Of a stretch of DNA of 64,000 nt, positions 45,701 through 55,135 are shown one piece after another. Below the pieces are notes generated by a model. It made no database searches. It saw nothing but the letters and a program-made list of their open reading frames with translations, and was not told the origin of the DNA. The DNA comes from Lumbricus terrestris (lineage: Eukaryota > Annelida > Clitellata > Crassiclitellata > Lumbricidae). The translations under genes were made by a program, and so were the position numbers. Numbering within the stretch: position 1 is the first letter of the stretch; each line of letters begins with the position of its first letter. Location: assembly GCA_949752735.1 (NCBI GenBank), contig OX457046.1, positions 28,769,177-28,833,176 on the forward strand. The letters are read 5' to 3'.

Positions 45701-48700
45701 AAGGGTGCGAGCACCTCTCTCATTTCGCTTTCGGTAGGTCCTCTTGGTGTTTCTACCACGCCGGCGCACATCATACTGTCTTCGGTGGAGCTATCTTCTC
45801 CCATAACGGTAACTGGTTCAGCCGTACACCGCACTCCTTTCTTCACCCATACCGCTCTGTTCGTCGGATTCATCACGCGGAGTGGCAGGTCGAAGTTCCT
45901 ATCAGGTAGCAGGGTACCCGCCAGAATAAGACCTGTCTCTAAAAGTTGAGGGTTAACCGCCCACTGATTTTTCCATGATTTCAAATTTTCCAACACGACA
46001 TGGGTTTCAACATCCATCTCGCTGTTCGGCGCGATTAAGGTATCTCGGGAGACTATTACTCGACGGCATGCTCCCCCATAGGTTTTCCGGCGGACCTCAA
46101 ACCGACGACCCCCTACCCGAATCCAGTTCTGTCCCATGTGCCACAGGGCATTTTCGGCCTGCATCCAGGCCAGGCCTAGGATAAGCTCGGACACTTGCTC
46201 GGTGACCAAGCAGGGTATGTCAAATGGTTGTCCGTCGATCTGCAATTGGAGCCGGGTTTCACCAAGCACCTGTATGGCGGACCCGTTGGCGGCGTGAAGT
46301 TGTTGTCGGGACTTCTGTATTTCGTCGCCCTTGACTAACGAAGCTGGGCAGAGATTCACCTCGCAGCCGGAATCCAACAACGCTGTCCGACGTTTGCCCT
46401 TTATCATCACTTCCAGATAGGCGTCAGTGCTCCCAGGGACATGTCGGACGCTTCCATCTCTGTGTCGCGCAGGTTTGCCTCGTCTCTCGGTTGGGTTCTC
46501 GTCACGGTAGCGGTTGGGACAGCGGCGAACGAGGTGCCCGGTCTGGCAGCACCCGTAGCAACGTCGCTCGTATAAGGAAAATCGAGGTGGACGATTACCC
46601 GATCTTTGGTGTTGGGACGGAGGCTCCGCTCGACGCTGGGGTCGCCACTGTCGAAATTGTCGGGGGTCGGGACCGTTACTCTCTAGCGACATTATCTTCC
46701 TCTCTATCTGTTCAACTTTTCTTAGTACGATTTCCTGGAATTGTCTCTGACCGTCAGCAGGGGCAGAGTCTACTTCCGTTACAGTTTTTACCCGACTAGG
46801 TCGGTGTTCGTCGCGGCCAAGGTTACCATCATCCGCTTGACGGTAACTCTCTAAACGCATGGCAGTCTTATAAGCATGGTCCAAGGTGGTAGGTTCTCTC
46901 TCACGAACCTTCATGGCTAAGTCTCTGTCTCGCAGGGCGTCGAGAAAGGCACGAATCGCTATGACTTCACTGTGCACCGAGGTGGGACCAGGGAACGCCA
47001 GGATCATGATTCGTCGAATGTCTCGTACTACAGAGCTGAGGTCTTCACCCATCTTTTGCCGTCGTGTGTTCAATTGGGTCTGGTAGAGGACGGCTTGATC
47101 GGAGCTTCCATACCGCAGGCGTAGACGATCAACCAGGTCAGACCAGGATGCTATGGTTTCGGAGTCGAACTCGTAGAGCAGCTGATCAGCTGGCTCTGTC
47201 AAGGCACAGGTCAGCTGGGCGAATTTCTCTCCATCTGTCCAACCATTACTGTTCGCACAGATCTCGAATTTCTTTAGGAAAGCTTCGACCGATGTCTTTC
47301 CATTGTACCTGTCCAATTTCATATACTGTCTGGGTTTCGAATCAACAGTTCTGCTCACGCGTGATTGGGACTGCACAGTGACCGACGAGGTTGGAGTCGT
47401 ACTCGGCTGAAAACGACCTTGGATCGTTGGTTGAGGTTCAGCTGTAGGCGGTTCAGCATACTGTTCGAACTGGAACTGACTGTTTTCGCTCCCGGATGTA
47501 GACACAACATGGAACTTCGCTTCCAGGTTGTTCTGGGCTGCTCGTGTGGTTACCCAGAATCGTCCATCGTAGGCGGAAGCTGGCCGACACAGAGCGGTTG
47601 TTGGTTGACCACCTGACAGGTGAGCGGGAGGGCCAGGGTTCGAGGGCAGGTAGGCGGAACTTTGTGTAACCTGTGGTTTCAACGACGAGGACAAGGTCGA
47701 CATGATTGACTGAATCGACGACACGACGGATACGGACAGTTTGCACACCGAGGCTGTGACCGGGGTGACGGTTCTCACCCAAGGATTCGACTTGACGACG
47801 CCACCGATTGTGTTCGGGGTCGGAGCAGGAGGGGCTCGGACGGCGAAAGGGTGCGACGAGGGAGGCGGTGGTGGGAAGGTGGTAGCCCGAGGGTGGACTA
47901 GGGTTGGGTGCCCGGGATGTGCATCCGAAGTCGGGAGTCCCAGTTCCCTCGGCAGCGCCGAATCCCCATCCTCCATATCTGAAACTATACACTCAGAGTT
48001 AGCAAGGATCCCAACACAACCTTTATCCAAATTCAACATATTAGGATGCAACAGAACGTTATGAAAGGGTCGCAGATCAGTTACCTCCGAACCTTCACTT
48101 TCATAATTATTTCCTCCAAGCTTTCTGTTAACCAACCTCGCTTGTTTATCTCTCATGTAAAATTCAAAATCAAAACCCGCATCAATTGCTGCGGTAACAG
48201 GGTAGTCCGAAGGACGCTTGGGTCTAGCGCCATAATAAGCCATTTCTTCGCCTTCCCACTTCTCTCTCTCTCCAGGAAATTCTGCCCTTCCAAATTTTCT
48301 TGGTTCCACCTGTTCCACTTGTTCCCCTTGTTCCACTCCTACCCCACTTCTGGTACCATTTGTTACGCCCGCCCTAACCGCTAGGGGACCGGAAGCGCTT
48401 GCAAGGGATGCCCCACTTACTCGCTTACTTTCGCCCCCCTCCCCTAGTGTGGCGGCGTACTGCCGGGGCGACAGGGAACCACCTACGGGAACCTCAAGTG
48501 TGAACGACAGGGTGGAACGTCCAGATTCACTTCTTTCATGGGTACCAGGGCCTACAGGACATGTCTCCGCGGCGGTTTGTCGACGCGCGACAGCACCCTC
48601 TTTCCGGTGCTCGTCTGAGTTCGTTATCCCCGCGGCAGCTTTGGGCGAAAGGGACTCGAACTCCTGAAGAGGTGGCGGAGAGTATTTGGCTGGATATATC

Positions 48701-48801
48701 TGGCGCTCTATAAATCTCTCATCACTACTGACTGTCCGCCCTCCCTCCGAATCATCCGATTCCTCTAGGGCGTCCCCCCTCAAAGAGCTGGCACGAGACA
48801 T
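42772..48801 (-). CDS. Gag-pol polyprotein, single frame
   Basis: 2009 residues from the first ATG (48801; the open frame extends 10 more codons to a TTG). Domains in order: LTR-encoded acidic/Ser-rich N-terminus 1-147; Pro/Ser-rich gag region to about 490; capsid-like segment about 490-650; CCHC zinc knuckle C748-x2-C751-x4-H756-x4-C761; aspartic protease with LLDSG (catalytic D810) and LILGL (about 873); reverse transcriptase about 1090-1290 with FDL near 1175 and YLDD 1237-1240; RNase H with TDAS D1386, E1427, D1452, D1495; integrase with H1614, H1621, C1651, C1654 zinc finger and D1683, D1743, E1779 (D-35-E spacing); and a GPY-type C-terminal module near 1921. All catalytic residues are present with no stop or frameshift. 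It makes the proteins for reverse transcription and integration. Gag and pol are fused with no frameshift or stop between them. No env. Confidence 0.96.
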   Translation of the reverse strand: MSRASSLRGDALEESDDSEGGRTVSSDERFIERQIYPAKYSPPPLQEFESLSPKAAAGITNSDEHRKEGAVARRQTAAETCPVGPGTHERSESGRSTLSFTLEVPVGGSLSPRQYAATLGEGGESKRVSGASLASASGPLAVRAGVTNGTRSGVGVEQGEQVEQVEPRKFGRAEFPGEREKWEGEEMAYYGARPKRPSDYPVTAAIDAGFDFEFYMRDKQARLVNRKLGGNNYESEGSEVTDLRPFHNVLLHPNMLNLDKGCVGILANSECIVSDMEDGDSALPRELGLPTSDAHPGHPTLVHPRATTFPPPPPSSHPFAVRAPPAPTPNTIGGVVKSNPWVRTVTPVTASVCKLSVSVVSSIQSIMSTLSSSLKPQVTQSSAYLPSNPGPPAHLSGGQPTTALCRPASAYDGRFWVTTRAAQNNLEAKFHVVSTSGSENSQFQFEQYAEPPTAEPQPTIQGRFQPSTTPTSSVTVQSQSRVSRTVDSKPRQYMKLDRYNGKTSVEAFLKKFEICANSNGWTDGEKFAQLTCALTEPADQLLYEFDSETIASWSDLVDRLRLRYGSSDQAVLYQTQLNTRRQKMGEDLSSVVRDIRRIMILAFPGPTSVHSEVIAIRAFLDALRDRDLAMKVREREPTTLDHAYKTAMRLESYRQADDGNLGRDEHRPSRVKTVTEVDSAPADGQRQFQEIVLRKVEQIERKIMSLESNGPDPRQFRQWRPQRRAEPPSQHQRSGNRPPRFSLYERRCYGCCQTGHLVRRCPNRYRDENPTERRGKPARHRDGSVRHVPGSTDAYLEVMIKGKRRTALLDSGCEVNLCPASLVKGDEIQKSRQQLHAANGSAIQVLGETRLQLQIDGQPFDIPCLVTEQVSELILGLAWMQAENALWHMGQNWIRVGGRRFEVRRKTYGGACRRVIVSRDTLIAPNSEMDVETHVVLENLKSWKNQWAVNPQLLETGLILAGTLLPDRNFDLPLRVMNPTNRAVWVKKGVRCTAEPVTVMGEDSSTEDSMMCAGVVETPRGPTESEMREVLAPLWEGVAPDVPEETRERLKTIILGNQKAFSINEWDLGFTDVIQHEIETGTETPVRQPLRRQPLSLLPVIDEQVGQMLQQRLIEPSASAWASNVVMVKKKDGTPRFCVDYRAVNTKTRKDAYPLPLISESLDTLAGAKWFSTFDLRVGYHQVAVHPKDRPKTAFITRRGSFQFRVLPFGLCNSPATFSRMMNLVMAGLNFEVCLIYLDDIIVFAEDLETHLARLTQVLERLSKVGLKLKPSKCHLLQREVLFLGHVVSERGIMTDPEKTAAVRNWPTPTNLKEVRGFIGLCSYYRKFVLDFSKTAQPLHALTRKGCHFYWSGECEKAFTRLKQLLTEAPVLALPTDEGMYILDTDASGDAIGAVLSQVQEGQERVVCYGSRLCSKAEQNYDVTRRELLAIIHFLKTCRQYLLGRRFLLRTDHSALQWLRRTPLPIGQQARWLTITEEFEFDIQHRAGSAHQNADAMSRLPHQVQAVRELRDIERGGMTLPEDWSKNTLRDEQRADTDLGWVIRKKCDSDDPPSFAETRDRSGTVKTLVSQWPQLELKEELLVRAWLDAEDSKVANYQLIPPPHRRSTLIQLAHEGITGGHMGIRRTLSQLQKRAYWPGWREDVRVALRRCNPCAQYFRGKPPRQGRLQTMTVGAPMECLGVDITGPHPTSSTGYRYILTAVDHFSRWAEAHPIRNQEAVTVARVLVKEVFCRFGCPRQILTDQGPCFEATLFKDLCRLLKIDKVRTSPYKPSTNGAVERFHRTLNTLLGKVVAQNQRDWDVHLPYVLAAYRASESESTGFTPNRLFLARELCMPIDLVLGDVQIMNAMSNVDDFVASQMENVQINFALARKFMQRQATTREARYNMRVRPATFAIGSWVWYFYPRRRSGIKEKWSKLYTGPYRVLEQLSPVLYKVQKSARAQPKLVYVDKLKLYSGETPNDWDVSPSSDTIGPVDLDTLAQVEVPDEEEAMTPLRPHRTIVPPRRYRE
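48342..48358 (-). other. Primer-binding site, tRNA-Leu type
   Basis: In element orientation TGGTACCAGAAGTGGGG begins two bases after the LTR. It is complementary to the 3' end of animal leucine tRNAs of the UAA type (ending CACTTCTGGTA plus CCA, from memory). The site lies inside the open gag frame and is translated as part of NGTRSGV. Confidence 0.8.
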
Positions 48802-49808
48802 GGGATTATTCTGTTTTACAACTAATTGCAAGTCAGTCAGTGAATCACCTTCAATTCTATTTCAATATGCAACACTTTATTTGTTCCTTCACTACTACTT
48901 AATTAATATACAATTGGCAGCAACCTGTGCACATACAATTCTGCCTATAATACTTATCAGTTCAACACAAAGTATTCCTAACACTACACAGCATTTATGG
49001 CTGGTTATTACACACTCTGCATTACTTGATACCTATCTCTTATGCTCCTGCATATAACTAGCCTATCAGTTCAGTTCTTATTTCCTTAACTACTGCAGAA
49101 GGTCAAATCACGCTATTAATCAGTTACACGAAAGCAACGAATTAACATCAACACTTTGCACTAATTTACCACGACCACAGCAACAGTTATATCGCAAGGC
49201 TACTTCTAGCAACTCTTTCAATATATTCACACTTCTTAATACAAGCGCTAATTTATCCTTCGCTCTACCTGTAATGCGCTATATAATCTATATCAACGTG
49301 TTCCGGCCATTTTACACATTCATTCATTTACAGATTCAGCACGCTACACTTGAATTTATTTCTACTTCCCTGATTCCTAAGCGGTTTTGCTTATTTCGAC
49401 GTTCTCCTTCCACCGGAGGCGACCAGCGGTCGTTTACTTTATTATCTATTAATTTAGTTGACTTCCTTATTAATTTAGATGCCCGAAAACTTAGTTTTAA
49501 ACGAATTTCTATTCAAAAAGATGGCCTAGTCTTTCTCGTCGGTTTCACCTCTTTTCGTCTCTTTTTCCAACTGACCTAGATTGGTCCAACAGCCAATAGG
49601 AAGCGACCTTTTACCGCTGTTTGTAGGTCACGCGTCGCTCTTGGCCAATCAGCGGCGCCCACACTTTCGCCACGTCATCCAAAAGGTCACACGTCATGCT
49701 GGCGTAATGTCTGCAGCCTCGCTCTGGTGCAGCATAGAGTTAATTAACCGTTATGGCCAACATGGATAAAAATAAGTATAATTTTGTAGCTTTTCCCAAA
49801 ACGCTACA
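48361..49808 (-). repeat. 5' LTR of the gypsy element
   Basis: 1448 bp. In element orientation the first part holds the likely promoter, AATAAA occurs at 48881-48876, and the gag ATG follows at 48801. 441 bases of coding sequence (147 codons) therefore sit in the LTR, probably in U5. Confidence 0.97.
49575..49710 (-). promoter_or_regulatory. U3 promoter-like cluster of the 5' LTR
   Basis: Three CCAAT-type boxes (GATTGGTCC at about 49578, GCCAATAGG at about 49593, GGCCAATCAG at about 49642) lie close to two TGACGTG motifs (CACGTCA at about 49670, ACACGTCATG at about 49688). A TATA-like CTATATAAT occurs further along at about 49280. CCAAT plus CRE-like sites suggest an inducible promoter; the start site is not known. 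Confidence 0.5.
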
Positions 49809-51179
49809 CTTATATATATATATATATATATACGGCTTCTTCAACGTCTCCTGTGAAAGTTCCACCAAGTTTTGACCAAAACAGTGGCACATTAGAAGCT
49901 ATAGCCTCGATTAGAGGTGACCTTGTGGGTGTCCTGGGTAACCATAACCTGTTCCAGTCAGTGCCTTGAATTAGTGTTACTACTGTTTTGTTTGTTTTCG
50001 CTACCAGATGCATAATAAATCAAATCAATGGATTCAATGCAAAATGCCTGTTCAAACATAATTAGGCTTATTGAAGGCCGCCTGCAAGGCGAGTTTAAAC
50101 CTATTGCCGTCGTTGAAGCCTTCGTTGCGGTGAAAGACCCTTGCCATCTCTGGGTATACCGTATACACTCTAAAAGTTCGCATTAATTAATTAAGCTGAT
50201 CTATTAAGCCACGCCCATTTTTCTTTGTTCGTGTAAAGACCGTTAGGCTATCTGTTTATGAGTCCAACGCGTGGTATTAAAAGCCTTCGTTTATGAGCGT
50301 TTGGCACAAAGAAAAACACGAAAGACCCTAGAGCTCTCAAGAGGATTTCGTTGAAATTTGTTCACAAGATACTTTGATCGTCCGCCACTAAAAAATAGCT
50401 AAAGTAAACATGCACTTCAGACACAGTGGAGAATTTCTTTTGAAGACACAGCGCACACAAGTGAATCACTTGCAACCGAAAATAACGTGTTTTCGATGTT
50501 GTCGAGTACGGCACACATCAATCACGTGATGCAATAACAAGTTTATTAGCATATTGCTGAATAGCGTTGATAACTTTACCGTAAACATCTAGGGTATTGG
50601 CCAATGGTAGCGGCCGCGTTTGGCGGCTCTTAGTGTGCACTTACAAAGAATTAATTATATAATATATTCGTTTTATTGAGTTCTTGCTGACATACCGCAG
50701 CCAGTTACAAATAAGAAATGCTACAGAAAAATCATAAGAATTCAATCAAATGGGTGGAAGTCAGAAAGAGGGGCAATGGTCGAGTAGGCCTATCTGTAAA
50801 ATACTCGAGAAATTAGCGCGGACTTTAGGGCCTACTCACATTCATAATTATTAAGCAGACCTGGATTACGAACACCTAAGAATAGGTTTATGGGACGAAC
50901 ACGGTATGCTACCTATGCAGTGCATTCAACTTTTCGCGCTGTTCCTGCACCAGGCCTTGCAAGTGGAACTACTTTTCAGCGGGGCATTACTGCCCCGGTT
51001 AGCAACCGGGGAATCTGGGCGTAAAACCAGTCCAATAAACTCTTGCGCTTCCTGTGTGAATTGAAAAGCAAATTGTACTCGATGCGTAATTTGACAGTTT
51101 GTGACATTGTAGGATATAGCTGACCGATTGTGTCGTATAGGCTACAGCCAAGATCAATCCACACAAAGGCTACAGCTGT
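49809..51179. other. Intergenic right of the retrotransposon
   Basis: (TA)n to about 49831, then unique-looking DNA without a supported gene. Confidence 0.5.
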
Positions 51180-51275
51180 CCGGATGGTATGGCGTGATGG
51201 CAGCGTGCTTGGCTGCTTGACCTGTTGGCACGACATCCGGGATTTGAACCCTGATGAGTCAGTCAAGTCCGCACG
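51180..51275 (+). other. Possible tRNA-like SINE fragment
   Basis: GGTATGGCGTGATGGCAGCG followed by CCGGGATTTGAACCCTGATG has the spacing of a degraded A box and B box. No stem structure for a working tRNA. Confidence 0.3.
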
Positions 51276-52400
51276 TGATGCATCATGCACAACTTCTGTC
51301 CCGTGATTTATATGAGTCTATTTACACAGCATAATGTCAGGCAATGTTATGGGTTAAATAACACACGATAATATGAAGGCCTAATTCGCGATTGTCTGAC
51401 TTAGGGTGCCGTTAGAAACATCACAAGAAAACGAACTCGGTCAGGGTGCGTTCACACTCAACTCTTGGCCGATTAATTTGGTAAAAATCGCACAGTTCTA
51501 TGAGACTGATGAAGTTGATGTAGCTCCTGCTTAGCCTTGATAGTCTCTGGTACCGTATGCATACAATTCATCAACTCATCACTTGATCACTTCATTCCAA
51601 AAATTTTAATTCGATGGAGATTGCTATTCAAACCCCAGTATTGGTATATAGGCCTACGCCCCTGCCAAAGAACTGACTGAGAAAAGCATATAATTTTGCA
51701 TAGGTTAACTCAAAAATAGTTTAATGCCTATAATAAAAGTATCATGGGGGTTGTCTAACTTGTCTTTTGCGGTCTTATTCACAGCATTAGCCATTAGGTT
51801 TAGCGATAGATCGCCGATCTCATTGATAAGCAAATGCACATTCATCTGCCAATAATAACAGTTGCTATTCGAGAACCCGATAACAAAGCTTGCAATCTCA
51901 CTCGTGCAATGATGTGTCTATTGGACACGTATGAAAATGCGCAGGAACAAAGCGTGTAGGCCTATGACGAAGTGCACCTTGAATGTGTGTGCGCGTGCGT
52001 TTGTATGTGTGCGTGCGTGCGTTTTGGGTGTCTTTTCCTTTGTCTTTGTTCGCGCGTTTGTTCACATTAAAGGTACACGTTGTCGTACGCGCATTGCTCT
52101 TGCACATTTTCAAGGTAGACCTATTAAAGCTCAACATTGGATCAAGCAGTGACTCATTGAGCCTACGTTGACAGCTGTTCAAGTCTTCCAGGTCTCTATA
52201 GTTACTAATATTGCGTCGTAGGCCTATACCATGATATCAGGAAGATCTTTGATGATAATAATATGTCATCGGGTATCGTAGGCTATATGCGTGACATCGC
52301 ACAACAGGCTGACGGAAGCCACCTGTTTGAAGCCTGCTCCGAAAATAGACATGTCAAATTACAATCACGCATCACGTGCGTGACCCCAACCGTCCTATAT
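51276..52400. other. Intergenic, no supported gene
   Basis: A GT/GC-rich tract lies at about 51985-52025. The frames at 51898-52182 are probably chance. Confidence 0.45.
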
Positions 52401-52419
52401 AGGCCCAGTTCAAGTGCAC

Positions 52420-52444
52420 ATATATATATATGTATATATATATG

Positions 52445-52477
<33 letters not shown>

Positions 52478-52487
52478 GTATATATAT
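52420..52487. repeat. (TA)n with TATG interruptions
   Basis: Alternating TA with regularly spaced TG steps, abutting the left arm of the large inverted repeat. Confidence 0.9.
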
Positions 52488-52821
52488 AGCCTATCTGTGA
52501 TTACTTGACGCCATAGATTGACGTTTGTTTATTAGTTAGTGGCGCTAAAAGATTGCGTAATGTAGGCCTACGTATTTATATGAGCACTTGTAATGATAGG
52601 TTATCGATGATAGTGAAATGAATGAATAACTGAGCGAAGCCATTTTTTAAGACCATTGAATTGACTAAATGAAATAACGAAAAATCAAATTTGGAAGAGA
52701 GAATGACATGAACACTGGACTTCGCATGTTACCGAAATATGGAAGATTATTCACACTTATGGCTGGTGTTAGGATTGATGATGATGATGATATATATATA
52801 TATATACATATACATACATAC

Positions 52822-52868
<47 letters not shown>

Positions 52869-53405
52869 TAGTCCACAAATAATCTTACATTAAGTGCTAA
52901 CTGCACAGGTTATATGTCGTCATTTCCTCGTCATGTCTGTAGGCATGATCAAAAATAAACATCTCGGTCATTGCATCATGTGGCTGAGCAAGGGACCTAT
53001 AGTGTGGCGTCAGCGAATTGCACAACTGTAATCGAGCAATGCAAAAAGGTTGCCTGGAATTCAGAAATTGCAGCGTCCAGTCATTCTGTTTCATAATTAA
53101 GTGCGTTGGTGCACTTTTAAGGGCTGACGATTTGATAGCTTAGAATAGATCGTAGAGTAGCCTGCAGTAGCCTAGGCTGTCCATGCAGGCTGGACAAGTG
53201 GACATTTGACTCAGTCTTGCAGACTATAGATTTCATAACTTCTGCATGAGTGAACACGATAACGCCATATACATGATTTCACATGAACTGATTGTGAATT
53301 GCATCACTATCGTCGTCGTCTTCATCATCGTCGTCATCATCATCATCATCATCATTATCGTCGTCGTCGTCGTTGTCGTCGTCATCGTCATCGTCATCGT
53401 CGTCG

Positions 53406-53477
<72 letters not shown>

Positions 53478-53765
53478 ATCCTAACACCAGCCATAAGTGT
53501 GAATAATCTTCCATATTTCGGTAACATGCGAAGTCCAGTGTTCATGTCATTCTCTCTTCCAAATTTGATTTTTCGTTATTTCATTTAGTCAATTCAATGG
53601 TCTTAAAAAATGGCTTCGCTCAGTTATTCATTCATTTCACTATCATCGATAACCTATCATTACAAGTGCTCATATAAATACGTAGGCCTACATTACGCAA
53701 TCTTTTAGCGCCACTAACTAATAAACAAACGTCAATCTATGGCGCCAAGTAATCACAGATAGGCT
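52488..53765. repeat. Large near-perfect inverted repeat
   Basis: 52488-52776 and 53477-53765 are reverse complements over about 289 bases with one mismatch (A at 52508). The arms end inward in GAT triplets: a short (GAT)n on the left, a long (CAT/CGT)n on the right at 53318-53475. The central segment (about 52791-53317) has a TA tract and single-copy DNA. Equal short frames (starting MNTGLRMLPKYG) occur on both arms but look like chance. Confidence 0.95.
53318..53475. repeat. (CAT/CGT)n trinucleotide repeat
   Basis: Mixed ATC and GTC triplets, then pure (ATC)n; the long frames (poly Asp, Met, His, Ile, Ser) are artefacts. Confidence 0.95.
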
Positions 53766-53804
53766 GCAAAACCCATTACCGGTATATGCTCTCGGGCCTC
53801 GGAT

Positions 53805-53905
53805 ATAAACTCTGCCACTGGTTGTACTTTGCCAGTGCCAGTCCCAAGTCTGCATAAAGGAGGCGGGCGACATTAATCCTCTTTGAAATGGCAAAGTCGT
53901 TAAAC
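53805..53905 (+). repeat. RTE-like tail repeat
   Basis: CTCTGCCACTGGTTGTAC, GCCAGTGCCAGTCCCAAG, AAAGGAGGCGGGCGACATTA and GAAATGGCAAAGTCGTTAAA: the longest copy of the block also seen at 39095. Confidence 0.5.
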
Positions 53906-54486
53906 AGCAAAAGGCAGGCCTCGGCGATAGGAGGCAACTTAGGCAAGCGCTCTTACAACCTCGGTATAAACCTTTGCCATCAGCGGTGTTGTTTAGTTTA
54001 GAATTATATAAAAGTCTATATAAGAATTGCTGTGTCATCATTACCAACGCTATGCATGCAGCGATTGCAGCCTACGTTATGCCTATGGTATTGAAATTCC
54101 TACACTCTCTGCATGATAGCAAATCGATTATGGCGTCAAGATCTCGTTCCATCTTGCTATAACCACAGTTTAAATATTTATTTATAAATATTTAAATTTA
54201 TTTATGCTTATTATTATTTATAGTTATTTATAATTATTTATTTATACTGTGCTATAACCGAGCTGTCCGGCAGTTCCATTATATACAAATATTTACTAGT
54301 TTACTTTAAGCCTAACTAATTGAACTTCTGACTTTTATTATTCATTATCTCTCATGTTAACATTTCTGCGTTATTGTCAGATTGTCTTTTCTCATTAAAA
54401 CGAACATAATTATTATATAAAGTTCCATAGGCCTCTGCAATTTTTTATCATTATATTGCACCACACAGCCATATAAAGCATGCATT
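53906..54486. other. AT-rich intergenic
   Basis: No supported gene; TTATTTAT-rich tract at about 54170-54245. Confidence 0.45.
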
Positions 54487-54683
54487 CAGTGCCGTCGCCA
54501 CGGAGGTGGTTATGGGTTGCTTGAACCACTCCCACATATGACCCGCACGATTTGTTAAAATCCGTTTTTGATTCGGGTATGGGGGAGGGGAGCTAGCGTC
54601 TAGTGACCTATACAATTCGTCATTACAATTTTTGTCATAACCATCCCAAATGACCCATTTTCTAAGGTTTGACTACGCCATTG
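54487..54683. mobile_element. hAT-like miniature element, 197 bp
   Basis: Left end CAGTGCCGTCGCCACGG; right end, reverse complemented, CAATGGCGTAGTCAAACC. Flanks CATGCATT (54479-54486) and CATGCATC (54684-54691). Confidence 0.65.
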
Positions 54684-54786
54684 CATGCATCACTTGCCTT
54701 GAAGCATCTGTTTTTATTGCATGTCGTGTAATATTATTCCGTTCAAAGAAAGCATTTATAACGATTTTTCCATTTGGGGTTCAAAA

Positions 54787-54800
54787 AATCAGTAGCGTAG

Positions 54801-54842
<42 letters not shown>

Positions 54843-54856
54843 CTACGCTACTGATT
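54787..54856. repeat. Perfect 70-bp palindrome
   Basis: Arms AATCAGTAGCGTAGCA (54787-54802) and TGCTACGCTACTGATT (54841-54856) flank a 38-base AT alternation that is itself self-complementary. The whole 70 bp is one uninterrupted palindrome. Confidence 0.97.
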
Positions 54857-55070
54857 GTAACGTATTGTACTGTAAGCTAAGACAAATTAGGCAATCATTC
54901 GTCTCTGCAGGTGGGGAGGGGTTGGACCAGTAATCCTTCGTAAAAACGCCCATGCTTTCTTATCAACTTAAGAGCTTAATTAATCACATGACTGATATTC
55001 AATTTGATTCATGCGATGTGATAATTTATTGCCTATAGCTGCGAGGCTGTTGTAATGCGTTCCAGTTACA
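54857..55070. other. Intergenic spacer
   Basis: Nothing recognised. Confidence 0.4.
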
Positions 55071-55135
55071 TATAGACCTACAAAAACACATGGAGAAATA
55101 AATTTTATTTATCCATGTGTTTTTGTAGGTCTATA
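55071..55135. repeat. Inverted repeat, 23-bp perfect arms
   Basis: 55071-55093 and 55113-55135 are perfectly complementary (TATAGACCTACAAAAACACA against TGTGTTTTTGTAGGTCTATA). The 19-base middle contains AAATAAATTTTATTT, which nearly continues the stem. Confidence 0.95.

Larger units (their letters stand above)
39287..49808 (-). mobile_element. Ty3/gypsy-type LTR retrotransposon, full length
   Basis: 10,522-bp element on the - strand: 5' LTR 48361-49808, primer-binding site 48342-48358, gag-pol frame 48801-42772, 2-kb 3' non-coding region, polypurine tract 40735-40747, 3' LTR 39287-40734. The domain order protease, reverse transcriptase, RNase H, integrase is that of the Ty3/gypsy (Metaviridae) group. 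No env-like frame is present between pol and the polypurine tract. The target duplication cannot be verified, because the insertion lies in a TA microsatellite and two bases (CT) separate the right LTR from the TA run. Confidence 0.97.

Noticed and set aside
48802..48831. Gag-pol start at 48831
   Set aside because: The codon there is TTG; the first ATG in frame is at 48801.
39282..49815. Target-site duplication of the gypsy element
   Set aside because: Left flank is TATA; right flank is CT followed by a TA run. In a TA microsatellite a duplication cannot be distinguished from the repeat itself.
53246..53545. Asp-rich and Ile-rich frames at the inverted repeat
   Set aside because: CAT/CGT triplet repeat translations.
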